Assembly: GCF_027587175.1 (NCBI RefSeq)
Contig: NZ_JAPCID010000043.1
Span: 1-64,000 of the forward strand
Length of the DNA: 64,000 nt
From: Solirubrobacter deserti
GTDB lineage: Bacteria; Actinomycetota; Thermoleophilia; Solirubrobacterales; Solirubrobacteraceae
Direction: 5' to 3'
Shown here: positions 8,101-17,136 of the stretch, piece after piece
Layout: every line of letters begins with the position of its first letter
Numbering within the stretch: the first letter of the stretch is position 1
Made by a program: the position numbers and the translations under genes
Notes under the pieces: generated by a model
The model's input: only the letters and a program-made list of their open reading frames with translations
Database searches by the model: none
Told to the model about the DNA's origin: nothing

Positions 8101-8131
8101 TTGACTCTCCACCAGGTGGAGACCTGAGCAT
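8101..8131 (+). promoter_or_regulatory. MerR-type promoter with 19-bp spacer and palindromic operator
   Basis: -35 TTGACT (8101-8106) and -10 GAGCAT (8126-8131) are separated by 19 bp, the long spacer characteristic of MerR-activated promoters. The spacer holds a perfect inverted repeat, CTCCACC-A-GGTGGAG (8107-8121). Transcription would start at about 8138, the ATG itself, so the message is leaderless. It also lies in the promoter region of the divergent hydrolase-larA operon. Confidence 0.75.
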
Positions 8132-8137
8132 GTCCGC

Positions 8138-9046
8138 ATGACCGCCCTGCTGAGCATCGGAGAGCTTTCCGCGCGCACCGGACTGCCCGTCCGGACGATC
8201 CGGTTCTACTCCGACGCCGGCGTGGTGCCCGAGGCCGACCGCACCGAAGCCGGCTATCGCCTGTACGGCGAGGACGCGCTGGTGCGGCTCGGGCTGGTGC
8301 GGACCCTGCGCGACCTGGGGATCGATCTCGCGACGATCCGCCGGGTGCTGGAGCGCGAGGTCAGCGTGCCGGACGTCGCGGCGGCGCACGCCGTCGCGCT
8401 CGGTGCGCAGATCCGCGTCCTGCGCGTGCAGAAGGCCGTGCTGGAGGCGGTCGCACGACACGGAAGCGACCCACAGGAGCTACAGCGCATGCACAAGCTG
8501 GCGAAATTGAGCGACGACGAGCGCAAGCGGATCGTCGCGAACTTCCTTGACACGGCGTTCGAGGGGTTAGACATGGACCCGGAGTTCGTCGCGCGGATGA
8601 AGTCCGGGCTGCCGGAGTTGCCCGAGGAGCCGTCGCCCGAGCAGGTGGACGCGTGGATCGAGCTCGCCGAGCTCGTGCAGGACCCCGCGTTCGCGGCGAG
8701 CGTCCGGCGCATGTCCGAGCAACACGCGGCGGCGCGCGCGAGCGGCGAGCCGATGCAGCCCGACGCCGGCTGGCAGCGGGCCGCGGAGCTCGTGAGCGAG
8801 CGGGCGGGCGCGGCGCTCGCCGCCGGCGTGGACCCGGCTTCGGACGAGGCGGCGCGCATCGTCTCCGAGCTCGAGTCGGCCTTTCCGGGCGAGCACACGC
8901 GCGCCGAGCTCGCCGACCGGATCGCGACCGGCACCGACCCCCAGGCCGAGCGCTATTGGCAGCTGCTGGCGATCATCAACGGCTGGCCGCCCGTGCCGAC
9001 GACCGTGCCGGCGTGGGAGTGGTTCATCGCCGCGCTGCGCGCGTGA
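8138..9046 (+). CDS. MerR-family transcriptional regulator
   Basis: 302 residues. Residues 4-72 are a MerR winged helix-turn-helix (LLSIGELSARTGLPVRTIRFY, then YRLYGEDALVRL), followed by the dimerisation helix. The long C-terminal part (about 120-302) is helical and acidic, with PxxP-like turns and many Trp/Glu residues. It looks like a ligand-sensing domain but has no metal-binding cysteines, so it is not a metal sensor. It probably activates its own leaderless promoter by untwisting the 19-bp spacer, and may control the divergent SGNH-hydrolase/larA operon. Its stop abuts the convergent sugar-dehydrogenase-like gene with no gap. Confidence 0.85.
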   Translation: MTALLSIGELSARTGLPVRTIRFYSDAGVVPEADRTEAGYRLYGEDALVRLGLVRTLRDLGIDLATIRRVLEREVSVPDVAAAHAVALGAQIRVLRVQKAVLEAVARHGSDPQELQRMHKLAKLSDDERKRIVANFLDTAFEGLDMDPEFVARMKSGLPELPEEPSPEQVDAWIELAELVQDPAFAASVRRMSEQHAAARASGEPMQPDAGWQRAAELVSERAGAALAAGVDPASDEAARIVSELESAFPGEHTRAELADRIATGTDPQAERYWQLLAIINGWPPVPTTVPAWEWFIAALRA

Positions 9047-12000
9047 TCAGCGCACGTCGACGAGGCCGTCGTAGAGGCGGATGTCGTCGACGCGGCCGGT
9101 GAACCCGCCGACGCGCCACTCGTCCGTGCCGGGCCTCGCGGTGCGCTTGGCGGAGACGAGCCGGCCGTTGCGGTACGTACGCAGCGTCCTGCCGTCGAAC
9201 GTCATCGCCACGCGCGTCCAGCGGTTGCGCGGCACGGTCAGAGCGCGGGTCGTGAGCCGGAACGCCGAGCCGCGCTTGAGGATCGTGCCGGAGCGCTGGG
9301 CGTAGACGCGCGCCGTGAGCGTGAACGCGGCGTCCGTGCGCGGGCCGCGCAGGATGAAGCCCATGCGGGTGTTCTTGAGCCGCAGCGACTTAATCCACAG
9401 GCCGACGAGCCTCGGACCGGCCGGCGGCACGTCGACGCTGGGCGGCGGCAACGGCGCGGGGTTGAGCTGGGGCGGCGCGGGCGGGTCGACCGTCGGCGTC
9501 GCGGTCGGTTCCGGCGTGGGCGTGGGCGCGGGAGGCGTCGGTTCGGGGTCCGGCGCCGTGTCCGGCCACGCCCCGCCGGACACGTGCCCGTCCGGCTGCC
9601 AGCTGCCGGTGAGCCACGTGGCGGGGAACGCGCTGAAGCTCGCGTGCTGGGCCGCCCGCGAGGCGGCCGCGCGGTCGGCCCAGGCCAGCGTCCCGGCCGA
9701 GTCCGGCGGGTTGTGCAGGGCCAGCCAGTAGGAGCGGCCGGTCACGATCGGCACGCCCGCGGGCAGATAGGCGGTGTTCCAGGCCCCCGCGACCGGCCGC
9801 TCGATCGACCCCGAGCCGAGCAGCGCGCCCGGCGCGCCGGTGCGGTCCGAGTAGAGGCCGAGCATCATCCGCGACGCGCGGCTGGACTGGTCCAGCCAGA
9901 CGCGCAGCGAGTTCGCGGTGCCGGTGACGGCTCCCGTCATCTGGAAGATCGAGCCGCGCCCGGGCTGGGCCGTGCCGACGTGGCTGCCGACGAGCTCGGT
10001 GCCCGCGAGGCTGGTCCGCGGCGGGCGCGTGAAGCGCGCCGTGATGGTCGTGGCGCCGGACTGCGGCGCGGTGACCCGGCCGTCCGGGCTCGAGCCGGCC
10101 CAGCCGGCGAAGGTCCACTCGCCGTCCTCGAACACCTGCTGCGGCGCGGCGCCCACGTCGTTGAGCGAGCGCGCGAGCACCGTGCGCGTGAAGGGGGTGA
10201 GCAGCGTCTCGCTTCCGAGCGACGCGAGCAGCCCGGCCGGCTCGCTCGTCACGGTGAGATCCGCGGTCTTCGGCATCAGCGTGACCGTCTCGGTCGTGCG
10301 CAGGCCGGAGCTGTCGACGGCGGTCACCGTCAACTCGAGGTGTGACGGGTACTCGTGGTCGGGCGCGACGAAGCTGCCGGACGCGACCCCGGCGTAGTCC
10401 TGCACCGGGTGCGTGTGGCAGCTGGCGGCATCCAGGCGCGAGCAGTGACGCAGTCGCAGCGACCACGTCAGCGACGAGGCCGGCAGCGTCACGCCCGCGC
10501 TCGACCGCGCGGAGCCGCTGAAGCGGACCGTGTCGCCGACCGCCCATGGGGTGGTGGGCACGTCGAGCGTGAGCGTCGGCGGCGCGCCGATCGTGATCGC
10601 CTGCGAGGCGGTGCCGGTCAGCCCGCGCGGGTCGGTCACGCGCAGGCGCACGGTCACGACGCCGGGCGAGCGGTAGGTGAACGAGGGCCGCGCGGCCGTC
10701 GAGTCGTCGTACTGGTTGTCGCCGTCCAGGTCCCAGGCGTAGGCGAGCGTCTGACGATCGGGGTCGGTCGACCCGCTGCCGTCGAAGTCGACCTTCAGCG
10801 GCACGACGCCCGCCGTCGGCGTCGCCGAGATCCGCGCGGTCGGTGCCACGTTGTCGGCCTGGATGCGCTTGATCGAGCCGCCCAGCAGGTCGGCGTAGTA
10901 GAGCGCGCCGTCGGGGCCCTGCGTGAGCCACACCGGCCCGTCGGCGTTGGACGCGAACGTGCGCCGCGTGCTCATGTCCGGCAGGCCGTCCGTCCCGCGC
11001 AGCGCGACCCAGATGCACCGGCGTGAGTAGTCGCTGAAGAAGAGCGCGTCGCGGTACTCGGCGCCGAGCGTGGTGCCCGTGTAGAAGGTCAGCCCGGAGA
11101 TCGACGACGAGCCGCTCGGGCACTTCTCGCCCGCGACGACCTTCTCGGCGTGGCCGTACGCGTAGTACGGCGCGGTGTGCGCGCCGGCGCCCTGACCGTA
11201 GAGCGTCTTGCACGAGCCGTTGTTGAGGGTCTCGTAGGACGTGCGCGCGCCGCCCTCGTAGCACGGCCAGCCGTAGTTGCGGACCTGCGCGAGGTTCTGC
11301 GTGCGGTTGATCTCCTCGTGCGTGTTCCAGCCGACGTCGCCGGACCAGACCTCGCTCGTGCCGGGCCGGAACGCGATCCGGAACGGGTTGCGCAGGCCGT
11401 AGGCGATGATGCGGCGCCGCTCGGGGTTGGCGTCGGAGATCGCCGGGTTGCCCGCGGACGCCGCGCCCGTGTCCGGGTTCACGCGCAGGATCGAGCCGTC
11501 GAGCGAGACCTTCTGCCCGGCCGGGCGGCGGAACGCCTGCGAGCGTAGCGCCCCGCCCTGCGAGGCCGCCCTGTCCGGCGCGCCGGGGTCGCCACAGGGG
11601 TTGACGGGGTTGCCGTCCTGCCCGTAGTCGGCCCAGTTGAACGACGCGCCGTCACCGGAGGACACGTACAGCTGGCCGTCGGGCCCGAACTCGATCGAAC
11701 CCGTGGAGTGCGACGGGTACTGCTGGCACCAGTCCTCGATCAGCACCGTCTCGGTGCCGTCCGGCGCCAGGCGCGAGAGCCGGCCGCTGATCACGCAGCC
11801 GTCGTCGGTCGCGCCGGGCGGCGAGTCGCATTTGTCGCCCCAGCGTGGCTGCAAGGTGCTGTTGGGCGCCTTGTCGTACGCGTAGAGCACGTACACGTAC
11901 GGGCGCGAGCTCGTGAACTGCGGGTCGAGCGCCATGCCCAGCAGCCCGCGGTCCCAGAAGTCGTGCACCTTGTTGCGCAGGTCGGCGTACGGCTGCGGCG

Positions 12001-12214
12001 ACGTGTCCGACAGGTTGTCGAACACGTTGATGATCCCGCTCTTGCTCGCGATGAACACGCGCCCGTCCGGGGCGAACCGGATCACCGTCGGATTGCCGAG
12101 ATTGCTCCAGGCCGTCGTCTGCGTGAGCCCGCTCGGCAGCACGGGGGTCGCCGACGCCGACGCGGCGCCGGCAAAGGCGCCCAGGACGACGAGCAATCCG
12201 ACCAGCCTCCGCAT
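9047..12214 (-). CDS. Secreted PQQ/sorbosone-dehydrogenase-like propeller with PKD and LamG-like domains
   Basis: 1,055 residues. 1-22 is a signal peptide. About 30-460 is a glucose/sorbosone dehydrogenase-type six-blade propeller (IRFAPDGRVFIASKSG, GLLGMALDPQF, STGSIEFGPDGQLYVSSGDG, AYGLRNPFRIAF, EVWSGDVGWNTHEEIN). About 465-555 is a PKD domain (GSGSTDPDRQTLAYAWDLDGD). About 555-900 is further beta-rich material, followed by a Pro/Thr-rich linker. About 945-1055 is a LamG-like carbohydrate-binding domain with the WTRVAMTFDG strand. The protein is extracellular and multi-domain. Oxidation of sugars or aldoses is likely by family, but many secreted actinobacterial relatives lack proven activity. 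The gene is monocistronic. Confidence 0.8.
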   Translation of the reverse strand: MRRLVGLLVVLGAFAGAASASATPVLPSGLTQTTAWSNLGNPTVIRFAPDGRVFIASKSGIINVFDNLSDTSPQPYADLRNKVHDFWDRGLLGMALDPQFTSSRPYVYVLYAYDKAPNSTLQPRWGDKCDSPPGATDDGCVISGRLSRLAPDGTETVLIEDWCQQYPSHSTGSIEFGPDGQLYVSSGDGASFNWADYGQDGNPVNPCGDPGAPDRAASQGGALRSQAFRRPAGQKVSLDGSILRVNPDTGAASAGNPAISDANPERRRIIAYGLRNPFRIAFRPGTSEVWSGDVGWNTHEEINRTQNLAQVRNYGWPCYEGGARTSYETLNNGSCKTLYGQGAGAHTAPYYAYGHAEKVVAGEKCPSGSSSISGLTFYTGTTLGAEYRDALFFSDYSRRCIWVALRGTDGLPDMSTRRTFASNADGPVWLTQGPDGALYYADLLGGSIKRIQADNVAPTARISATPTAGVVPLKVDFDGSGSTDPDRQTLAYAWDLDGDNQYDDSTAARPSFTYRSPGVVTVRLRVTDPRGLTGTASQAITIGAPPTLTLDVPTTPWAVGDTVRFSGSARSSAGVTLPASSLTWSLRLRHCSRLDAASCHTHPVQDYAGVASGSFVAPDHEYPSHLELTVTAVDSSGLRTTETVTLMPKTADLTVTSEPAGLLASLGSETLLTPFTRTVLARSLNDVGAAPQQVFEDGEWTFAGWAGSSPDGRVTAPQSGATTITARFTRPPRTSLAGTELVGSHVGTAQPGRGSIFQMTGAVTGTANSLRVWLDQSSRASRMMLGLYSDRTGAPGALLGSGSIERPVAGAWNTAYLPAGVPIVTGRSYWLALHNPPDSAGTLAWADRAAASRAAQHASFSAFPATWLTGSWQPDGHVSGGAWPDTAPDPEPTPPAPTPTPEPTATPTVDPPAPPQLNPAPLPPPSVDVPPAGPRLVGLWIKSLRLKNTRMGFILRGPRTDAAFTLTARVYAQRSGTILKRGSAFRLTTRALTVPRNRWTRVAMTFDGRTLRTYRNGRLVSAKRTARPGTDEWRVGGFTGRVDDIRLYDGLVDVR

Positions 12215-12274
12215 GCCCGGAAGCTAGTGCTCTTTCGACGCTTTCTCGCGTGGATATTCGTCCATCCGGCGTGC

Positions 12275-12517
12275 CTAGCCGTGCCGGCGCGCGCCTCGGC
12301 GACCGTGACGGAACAGCAGGTGCGCCGCGAGCAGCACGGAGAACGTGCCGCACAGCGGCCAGGCGAGCTCTGGCTGGCCGGTGACGAAGTAGCCGATCGC
12401 GTAGACCGCGGCGAGCCCGCCGCCGATGATGAGGACGAGCAGGCTCATCCCGACCGCGAAGTCCCACAACGGCGTGGTCGAGACGTCGGCGTACGGATCT
12501 GAGTGATCCCGGGGCAC
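12275..12517 (-). CDS. Small two-helix membrane protein
   Basis: 80 residues from GTG 12517; an in-frame start at 12559 would add an Arg-rich leader but overlap the PadR gene by 23 bases. There are two membrane segments, about 20-45 (AVGMSLLVLIIGGGLAAVYAIGYF) and 50-67, then a basic C-terminus (RHGRRGARRHG) likely in the cytoplasm. It has no recognised family. It lies 19 bases after the PadR regulator on the same strand and is probably co-transcribed with it. Confidence 0.55.
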   Translation of the reverse strand: MPRDHSDPYADVSTTPLWDFAVGMSLLVLIIGGGLAAVYAIGYFVTGQPELAWPLCGTFSVLLAAHLLFRHGRRGARRHG

Positions 12518-12536
12518 GGTCGCTCTGGTGGCGACC

Positions 12537-13040
12537 CTACGCCTCCTCGGCCTGCTCACGCAACCACTGCTGCATGACGGTGCTCGTGCGCAGGCCCAGA
12601 TCCACCGTGCTGCGGAACGGGTGCTTGCGCGGGAGCGCGTCGAGCGCCTCCGCCGTCTGGCGCAGCATCGCGACGTACTGCTCCGTGTAGGCGAGCTCGC
12701 GCTCGACGGCAGCGCGGCGGTCCTCCGGCTCTAGCAGCGCGAGCAGGAACCAGCGCACCGCGGTCTCGTTGCGCTGGTTGCGATTGGCCTCGCCCTCGAT
12801 CAGCCACGTCCGGATCTCGTCGTGGCCCGCGGGGGTGACGGCGTAGGTGCGGCTGTTGCGCGCGCCCTCGCCGACGACCTCCACCATGCCCGCCTCCTGG
12901 AGCCGGGCGAGCTCGGGGTAGATCTGGCTGTGGCTCGCGTGCCATGCCGTGCCCAGCGAGACGTCGAACTTCTGTGCGAGCTCGTAGCCCGTGGCCGGCT
13001 GCACGGCGAGCAGTCCGAGGAGCGCGTGGCGGAGGGACAC
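12537..13040 (-). CDS. PadR-family transcriptional repressor
   Basis: 167 residues from GTG 13040 (VSLRHALLGLLAVQPATGYEL, the standard PadR opening). An upstream ATG at 13070 would add ten residues and start inside the operator palindrome. Residues 1-90 are a winged helix with the HSQIYPELARLQEAGMVE recognition region. The C-terminal half is the long dimerisation helix bundle typical of the two-domain (PadR-s2/VirR) type. It is divergent from a DHA2-type drug exporter at 13099, the usual target of such repressors, with palindromes in the 58-base gap. Confidence 0.85.
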   Translation of the reverse strand: MSLRHALLGLLAVQPATGYELAQKFDVSLGTAWHASHSQIYPELARLQEAGMVEVVGEGARNSRTYAVTPAGHDEIRTWLIEGEANRNQRNETAVRWFLLALLEPEDRRAAVERELAYTEQYVAMLRQTAEALDALPRKHPFRSTVDLGLRTSTVMQQWLREQAEEA

Positions 13041-13063
13041 CTGCCGCCATCGTACTGTCCGGA

Positions 13064-13098
13064 TTGACATGTCGACATAGACATGTAAGCCTCGACAT
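13064..13098. promoter_or_regulatory. Promoter/operator region between padR-like and MFS genes
   Basis: TTGACA (13064-13069) is a consensus -35 for the MFS gene and overlaps the palindrome GACATGTC (13066-13073). ACATGT recurs at 13081-13086, and CGACATA occurs at 13074 and 13093. These repeated short palindromes at a PadR/exporter junction are the expected PadR operator layout. Confidence 0.6.
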
Positions 13099-14451
13099 AT
13101 GACTGCGAACCGCCAACGACTGCTCCTTGCCGCCGTGATGTCCGGCCTGCTGCTCGCGATGCTCGACCAGACGATCGTCGGCACCGCGCTGCCCGCGATC
13201 GTCGAGCGGCTGGGTGGCTCGGAGTCGCTGTACGTGTGGGTCGTCACCGCGTACCTGGTGCCGGCGACGGTGTCGTTGCCGATCTACGCGCGGCTGTCGG
13301 ATCGTTGGGGACGGCGCGCGCTGCTGCTTGTCGGGATGGCGATCTTCCTGCTCGGCTCGGGTCTGTCGGCGGCGGCGCAGACGATGGAGCAACTGGTCGC
13401 GTTCCGCGCGCTGCAGGGGCTCGGTGCGGGCGCGCTCGAGGGCTTGAGCTTCATCCTCGTCGCCGACCTCTACGGCGGCAAGCGCAACGCGGCGCTGCAG
13501 GGCGCGCTCGCGGGCCTGATGGGCGTGAGCTTCATCGCCGGGCCGCTGCTGGGCGGGTTCATCGCGGACGGGATCGGCTGGCGGTGGGTGTTCCTCGTGA
13601 ACCTGCCGATCGGGCTCGCCGCGCTGGCCGTGGTCGCGTCGGTGCTGCCGGCGAGCGTGGGGCGCAGTGAGGACCGGCGCGCTCGGCTGGACCTGGCCGG
13701 GATCGGGCTGCTGACGCTCGCGATCGGGCTCGTGCTGATCGGCCTGAGCGAGCGGGTGTGGCCGTTGGTCGCCGCGGGGTTGCTGCCGCTGGCCGCGTTC
13801 GTCGCGGTGGAGCGGCGGGCCGCGGCGCCGATCATGCCGCCCGCGCTGTTCGCGGAGCGTCGGACGGCGGCGATCCTCGTCGCGGGCACCTTCGGCGCGT
13901 TCGGCATGTTCGCGACGCTGCTCCTGCTCCCGCGCTACTTCCAGAGCGTCGAGGACGTGAGCGCCACGCACTCCGGGGTGCTGCTGTATCCGCTGCTGGT
14001 CGGGCTGATCGTGTCGATCAACGTCGCCGGCGGCGTGATCATGAAGCGCGGGGAGTTCCGCACGGTGATCCTCGGCGGCACGGTGCTGATCGGGCTGGGC
14101 GCATTCGGCTTCGCGACCTTCGACGGCGGCACCCCGCGCTGGGAGGCCATGGTCTTCATGGCGCTGATCGGGCTCGGCGTGGGGCCGCAGCTGTCGGGAC
14201 TGCAGATCGCGCTCACCCGCACGCTGGCGCCCGCGCGGATCGGCGGCGGGCTCGGCGCGCTGATGCTGCTGCGGCAGGTCGGCGCGGCGGTGGCGTTGGC
14301 CGCCGCCGAGACGCTCTACCTGCGCGGCGACGATCCCGCCGTCGCCGCGGGGACGGGCATCGTCGTCATCGCGCTCGTGGGTGCGGTGATCGCGTCGGCG
14401 GCGCTGCTCTCCGTGCCACGGCCCGCAACACGGTTCGCGCTGGCAGCATGA
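13099..14451 (+). CDS. DHA2-type MFS multidrug exporter
   Basis: 450 residues with 12-14 hydrophobic segments. Motif D1 of the EmrB/QacA family, LDQTIVGTALPAI, is in the first membrane helix. Motif A RLSDRWGRRALL is in loop 2-3, and the antiporter-type motif GPLLGGFIAD is in helix 5. It is a proton-driven drug or toxic-compound efflux pump in the cytoplasmic membrane. It is controlled by the divergent PadR repressor. It ends 86 bases inside the convergent second MFS gene, an unusually long 3' overlap for two coding genes. Confidence 0.88.
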   Translation: MTANRQRLLLAAVMSGLLLAMLDQTIVGTALPAIVERLGGSESLYVWVVTAYLVPATVSLPIYARLSDRWGRRALLLVGMAIFLLGSGLSAAAQTMEQLVAFRALQGLGAGALEGLSFILVADLYGGKRNAALQGALAGLMGVSFIAGPLLGGFIADGIGWRWVFLVNLPIGLAALAVVASVLPASVGRSEDRRARLDLAGIGLLTLAIGLVLIGLSERVWPLVAAGLLPLAAFVAVERRAAAPIMPPALFAERRTAAILVAGTFGAFGMFATLLLLPRYFQSVEDVSATHSGVLLYPLLVGLIVSINVAGGVIMKRGEFRTVILGGTVLIGLGAFGFATFDGGTPRWEAMVFMALIGLGVGPQLSGLQIALTRTLAPARIGGGLGALMLLRQVGAAVALAAAETLYLRGDDPAVAAGTGIVVIALVGAVIASAALLSVPRPATRFALAA

Positions 14452-15691
14452 GCGCGAGCACCGCCGCGCCCACGAACCCGAGCGGCAGGAACAGCGCGAG
14501 CCCGAACGCGGTGCCGAGCTGCGCCGACGTCGCCAGCAGCGCGGACGCCAGGCCCTGATCGGACGCGTCGACCGCGGCGGTGCCCTGCGCGGTCGACGCC
14601 ACCGAAGCCAGCCCGAGTCCCGCGCCCATGACGACGAACGCGACCAGCATCACCGGGATGGCGGGCGAGATCGCGAGCGCCAGCCCGCCCGCCCCGATCG
14701 CCGCCAGCCCGCCCGGGATCGCTCCGCGCCGCGGCCCGAGCAGCGAGGCCCCGATCACCGCCAGGTTGAACGGCGGGAACAGCAGCCCGGCGGTCGCCGG
14801 CGAGAGTCCGAGGTCCTGCTGCACGTGCAGCACGCACAGCAGGGCGATGGGCGTGGTCGTGGCGGTGAGGACGGCCGCGACCGCATTGGGGGAGAGGACG
14901 GCGCGGCGGCCGAGCACGCGCCGGTCGAGCAACGGGTTGGCCGCGCGCCGCTCGACGAAGAAGAGCGCGGCGAGCAGCACGGCGGCGAGCACGAGCGCGA
15001 GGGGATAGCCGGAGAGCGCGAGTACGAGCGCGCCGAGGCCGGTCGTGACGAGCACCGCGCCGGGGAGGTCGAGCGAGGCGGCGTGCGGCGAGGCGGCGGT
15101 GGCGGCGTGCGGCGAGGCCGCGTCCTCCTCATCGCGCGGGTCCGCGGCGCGGCTCTCCTCGAGCACGCGCGGCGCGAGCAGGGCCGCGACCAGGCAGACG
15201 GGCACGTTGACCAGGAACACCCAGCGCCAGTCGAGCCAGCCGCTCAGCAGGCCGCCGAGCACCCAGCCGCTGGCGCCGCCGCCGGCCGCCGCGGCGGTCC
15301 ACCAGCCCAGCGCGCGGCCGCGGGCGCGCCCCGAGGGCCGGGCCGCGGTGACGAGCGCCAGCGCCGCGGGGGAGACGAGCGCCGCGCCGACGCCCTGCAG
15401 CGCGCGGCCCGTCAGCAGCAGCGCGCCGCTCGGGGCCAACGCGCACAGCAGCGACGCGCCGCCGAACACCCACAGGCCCGCGGTGAAGGTCAGGCGCCGG
15501 CCGTACCGGTCGGCGATGCGGCCCGCCGCCAGCAGGCAGCCGCCGAACACGAGCGGATAGACGGTCACGACCCACCCGAGGACCAGCTCGGACAAGCCGA
15601 GGTCGTCCTGGACGACCGGCAACGCGATGGCCACGATCGTCACGTCGAGGACGATCACGAACTGCGCGACGCACGGGAGCCCGACCTTCAT
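14366..15691 (-). CDS. DHA2-type MFS transporter, partner of CGNR regulator
   Basis: 441 residues from ATG 15691 (MKVGLPCVAQFVIVLDVTIV). The frame continues upstream, but those codons lie in the regulator gene. Motif D1 LDVTIVAIALPVVQ, motif A RIADRYGRRLTF and about 12-14 membrane segments are present. An Ala/Ser/His-rich cytoplasmic loop around residues 200-225 contains a direct repeat of ASPHAA. The C-terminus is a basic tail. Probably a drug exporter. It is divergent from the CGNR regulator at 15732 with only 40 bases between them, so it is likely that regulator's target. Confidence 0.85.
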   Translation of the reverse strand: MKVGLPCVAQFVIVLDVTIVAIALPVVQDDLGLSELVLGWVVTVYPLVFGGCLLAAGRIADRYGRRLTFTAGLWVFGGASLLCALAPSGALLLTGRALQGVGAALVSPAALALVTAARPSGRARGRALGWWTAAAAGGGASGWVLGGLLSGWLDWRWVFLVNVPVCLVAALLAPRVLEESRAADPRDEEDAASPHAATAASPHAASLDLPGAVLVTTGLGALVLALSGYPLALVLAAVLLAALFFVERRAANPLLDRRVLGRRAVLSPNAVAAVLTATTTPIALLCVLHVQQDLGLSPATAGLLFPPFNLAVIGASLLGPRRGAIPGGLAAIGAGGLALAISPAIPVMLVAFVVMGAGLGLASVASTAQGTAAVDASDQGLASALLATSAQLGTAFGLALFLPLGFVGAAVLALMLPARTVLRAVARRAAPPTRSPHPRAR

Positions 15692-15731
15692 CCCACCAGG
15701 CTGCCCGGCCCTGTTACCCTCAAACACGCTT

Positions 15732-16268
15732 ATGGTGGAAACACCACCGACCGCGGCGAACATGCGGCTCGACGGCGGGCATCCGGCGCTCGACCTCGTG
15801 AACACGATCTACGGGCAGGTCGGACAGCCGCCGGAGCACGACGTGCTGCAGACGCCGGAGGACTTGCGCACGTTCGCGGCGCGCGTGGGCGTCGGACACG
15901 AGGCCGACGCGGCGGCGGTGAAGGCCGCGCGCGACCTGCGCGCCGCGTGCGAGGCCGCGTTCCGCGACGCAGACGCCGACGCGCTCGCCGTCCACGCGCG
16001 CGCCGCGTACGCCGCCGGCCGCCTCGAACCCGGCGGCTGGACGTGGCCCGACGAGGACCCGCTCAGCATCGTCCATCGCCTCGCGCACGCCGCCACCCAG
16101 CTCATCAGCAGCGAAGACCTGGACCGCCTCCGGGGCTGCAACGACTGCTGCTGGCTCTACCTCGACCGCTCGAAGAACCGCAGCCGCAAGTGGTGCTCGA
16201 TGGCCGACTGCGGCACCAACGCCAAGAAGCGCCGCTACGTCGAGAAGCGTCGGCTCAGCCGGCCTTAG
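15732..16268 (+). CDS. CGNR zinc-finger transcriptional regulator
   Basis: 178 residues from ATG 15732. The N-terminal ABATE-like domain begins with MRLDGGHPALDLVNTI. The C-terminal zinc finger at about 130-170 has CNDC-C-W-LYLDRSKNRSRKWCS and the CGTN block that names the family, so the Cys4 ligands are complete. This actinobacterial family binds DNA through the finger and usually represses a neighbouring transporter; here the divergent MFS gene. It overlaps the convergent membrane-protein gene by 14 bases. Confidence 0.88.
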   Translation: MVETPPTAANMRLDGGHPALDLVNTIYGQVGQPPEHDVLQTPEDLRTFAARVGVGHEADAAAVKAARDLRAACEAAFRDADADALAVHARAAYAAGRLEPGGWTWPDEDPLSIVHRLAHAATQLISSEDLDRLRGCNDCCWLYLDRSKNRSRKWCSMADCGTNAKKRRYVEKRRLSRP

Positions 16269-17136
16269 CCGCGGGCGCCGCCTGGAGGCGCTCCTCGGTG
16301 CCGGCCAGCAGCCCGCGTGTCCAGCGCTCGCTGAAGCCGGCGACGATCGCCAGCGCGATGAAGAAGTGCGTGCCCTGCGCGCCTTCGGCGACCTCGAGCG
16401 GCACGATCCCGGACTGCAGCAGCACGTAGGCCAGCAGCCCGCTGAGCGCGCCGACCAGCGGCCGCAGCGCACCCGCGGCGACGAGCGGCCCGATGCCGGA
16501 CTCGGCGTGCGCGAACAGCGTGTGCAGCTTCAGGTTGCCGGACGTCATCCCGAACAGCACGCTCAGCACCGCGCCCAGCCCGCCGGCGAGCAGCATGGCG
16601 AACAGCATCCAAGGGCTGTCGCCGGTCTCGGGCACCGCCTCCAGCCCGAGCGTCATCCCGGTGCCGGCCGCGGAGGTCAGCAGGAGCCCGACGCCGAGAC
16701 CGCCGAGGTAGCGCAGCTGCGCGCGGCGCTGGGACGCGCGCGCGAAGTAGGCCTCGGCACGCTTGCACGCCGTCTCCAGGTACTTCATCTGCGAGCACTT
16801 GACGTTGTCGTGGCCGGCCTTGCGCATCGCCGCCTCGCGGTCGAGCTCGCGGAAGATGCCGGAGATCACGCCGTAGACCATCTGCAGGCACAGCGAGCGG
16901 TCGCGCCCGGACGTGAACGTCAGGTGGACCTGGCGGGAGAGCGTGTAGGCGCGGAACAACAGCTCCTCGATGTCCTGCGGCATGCGCACGTCGGGCGCCA
17001 CCGAGAACTCGAGCCGGTCACGCTTCTCCGACTCGTTGCGGTAGAGCTCGATCGAGACCGCGATGCACGTGCCCTCGTAGCGCTCGATCGGGGTGTGGGG
17101 CTCGTTCACGGCCGAGAATGTCCCGCTCGTCAACAC
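16255..17136 (-). CDS. Four-helix membrane protein of unknown function
   Basis: 293 residues from GTG 17136. The N-terminal 145 residues are soluble (RDRLEFSVAPDVRMPQDIEE, then a helical Cys-containing segment DNVKCSQMKYLETACKRAE). The second half has about four membrane helices, at about 148-168, 175-200 (AMLLAGGLGAVLSVLFGM), 215-240 and 255-275. A cytosolic sensor-like domain followed by a membrane domain is the visible architecture. No named family is recognised. An inverted repeat sits directly upstream of the start. Confidence 0.6.
   Translation of the reverse strand: MLTSGTFSAVNEPHTPIERYEGTCIAVSIELYRNESEKRDRLEFSVAPDVRMPQDIEELLFRAYTLSRQVHLTFTSGRDRSLCLQMVYGVISGIFRELDREAAMRKAGHDNVKCSQMKYLETACKRAEAYFARASQRRAQLRYLGGLGVGLLLTSAAGTGMTLGLEAVPETGDSPWMLFAMLLAGGLGAVLSVLFGMTSGNLKLHTLFAHAESGIGPLVAAGALRPLVGALSGLLAYVLLQSGIVPLEVAEGAQGTHFFIALAIVAGFSERWTRGLLAGTEERLQAAPAAKAG

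Noticed and set aside
12556-13971. Long minus-strand frame spanning PadR and MFS genes
   Set aside because: His/Arg/Gln-rich shadow of the MFS gene; PadR is real in another frame.
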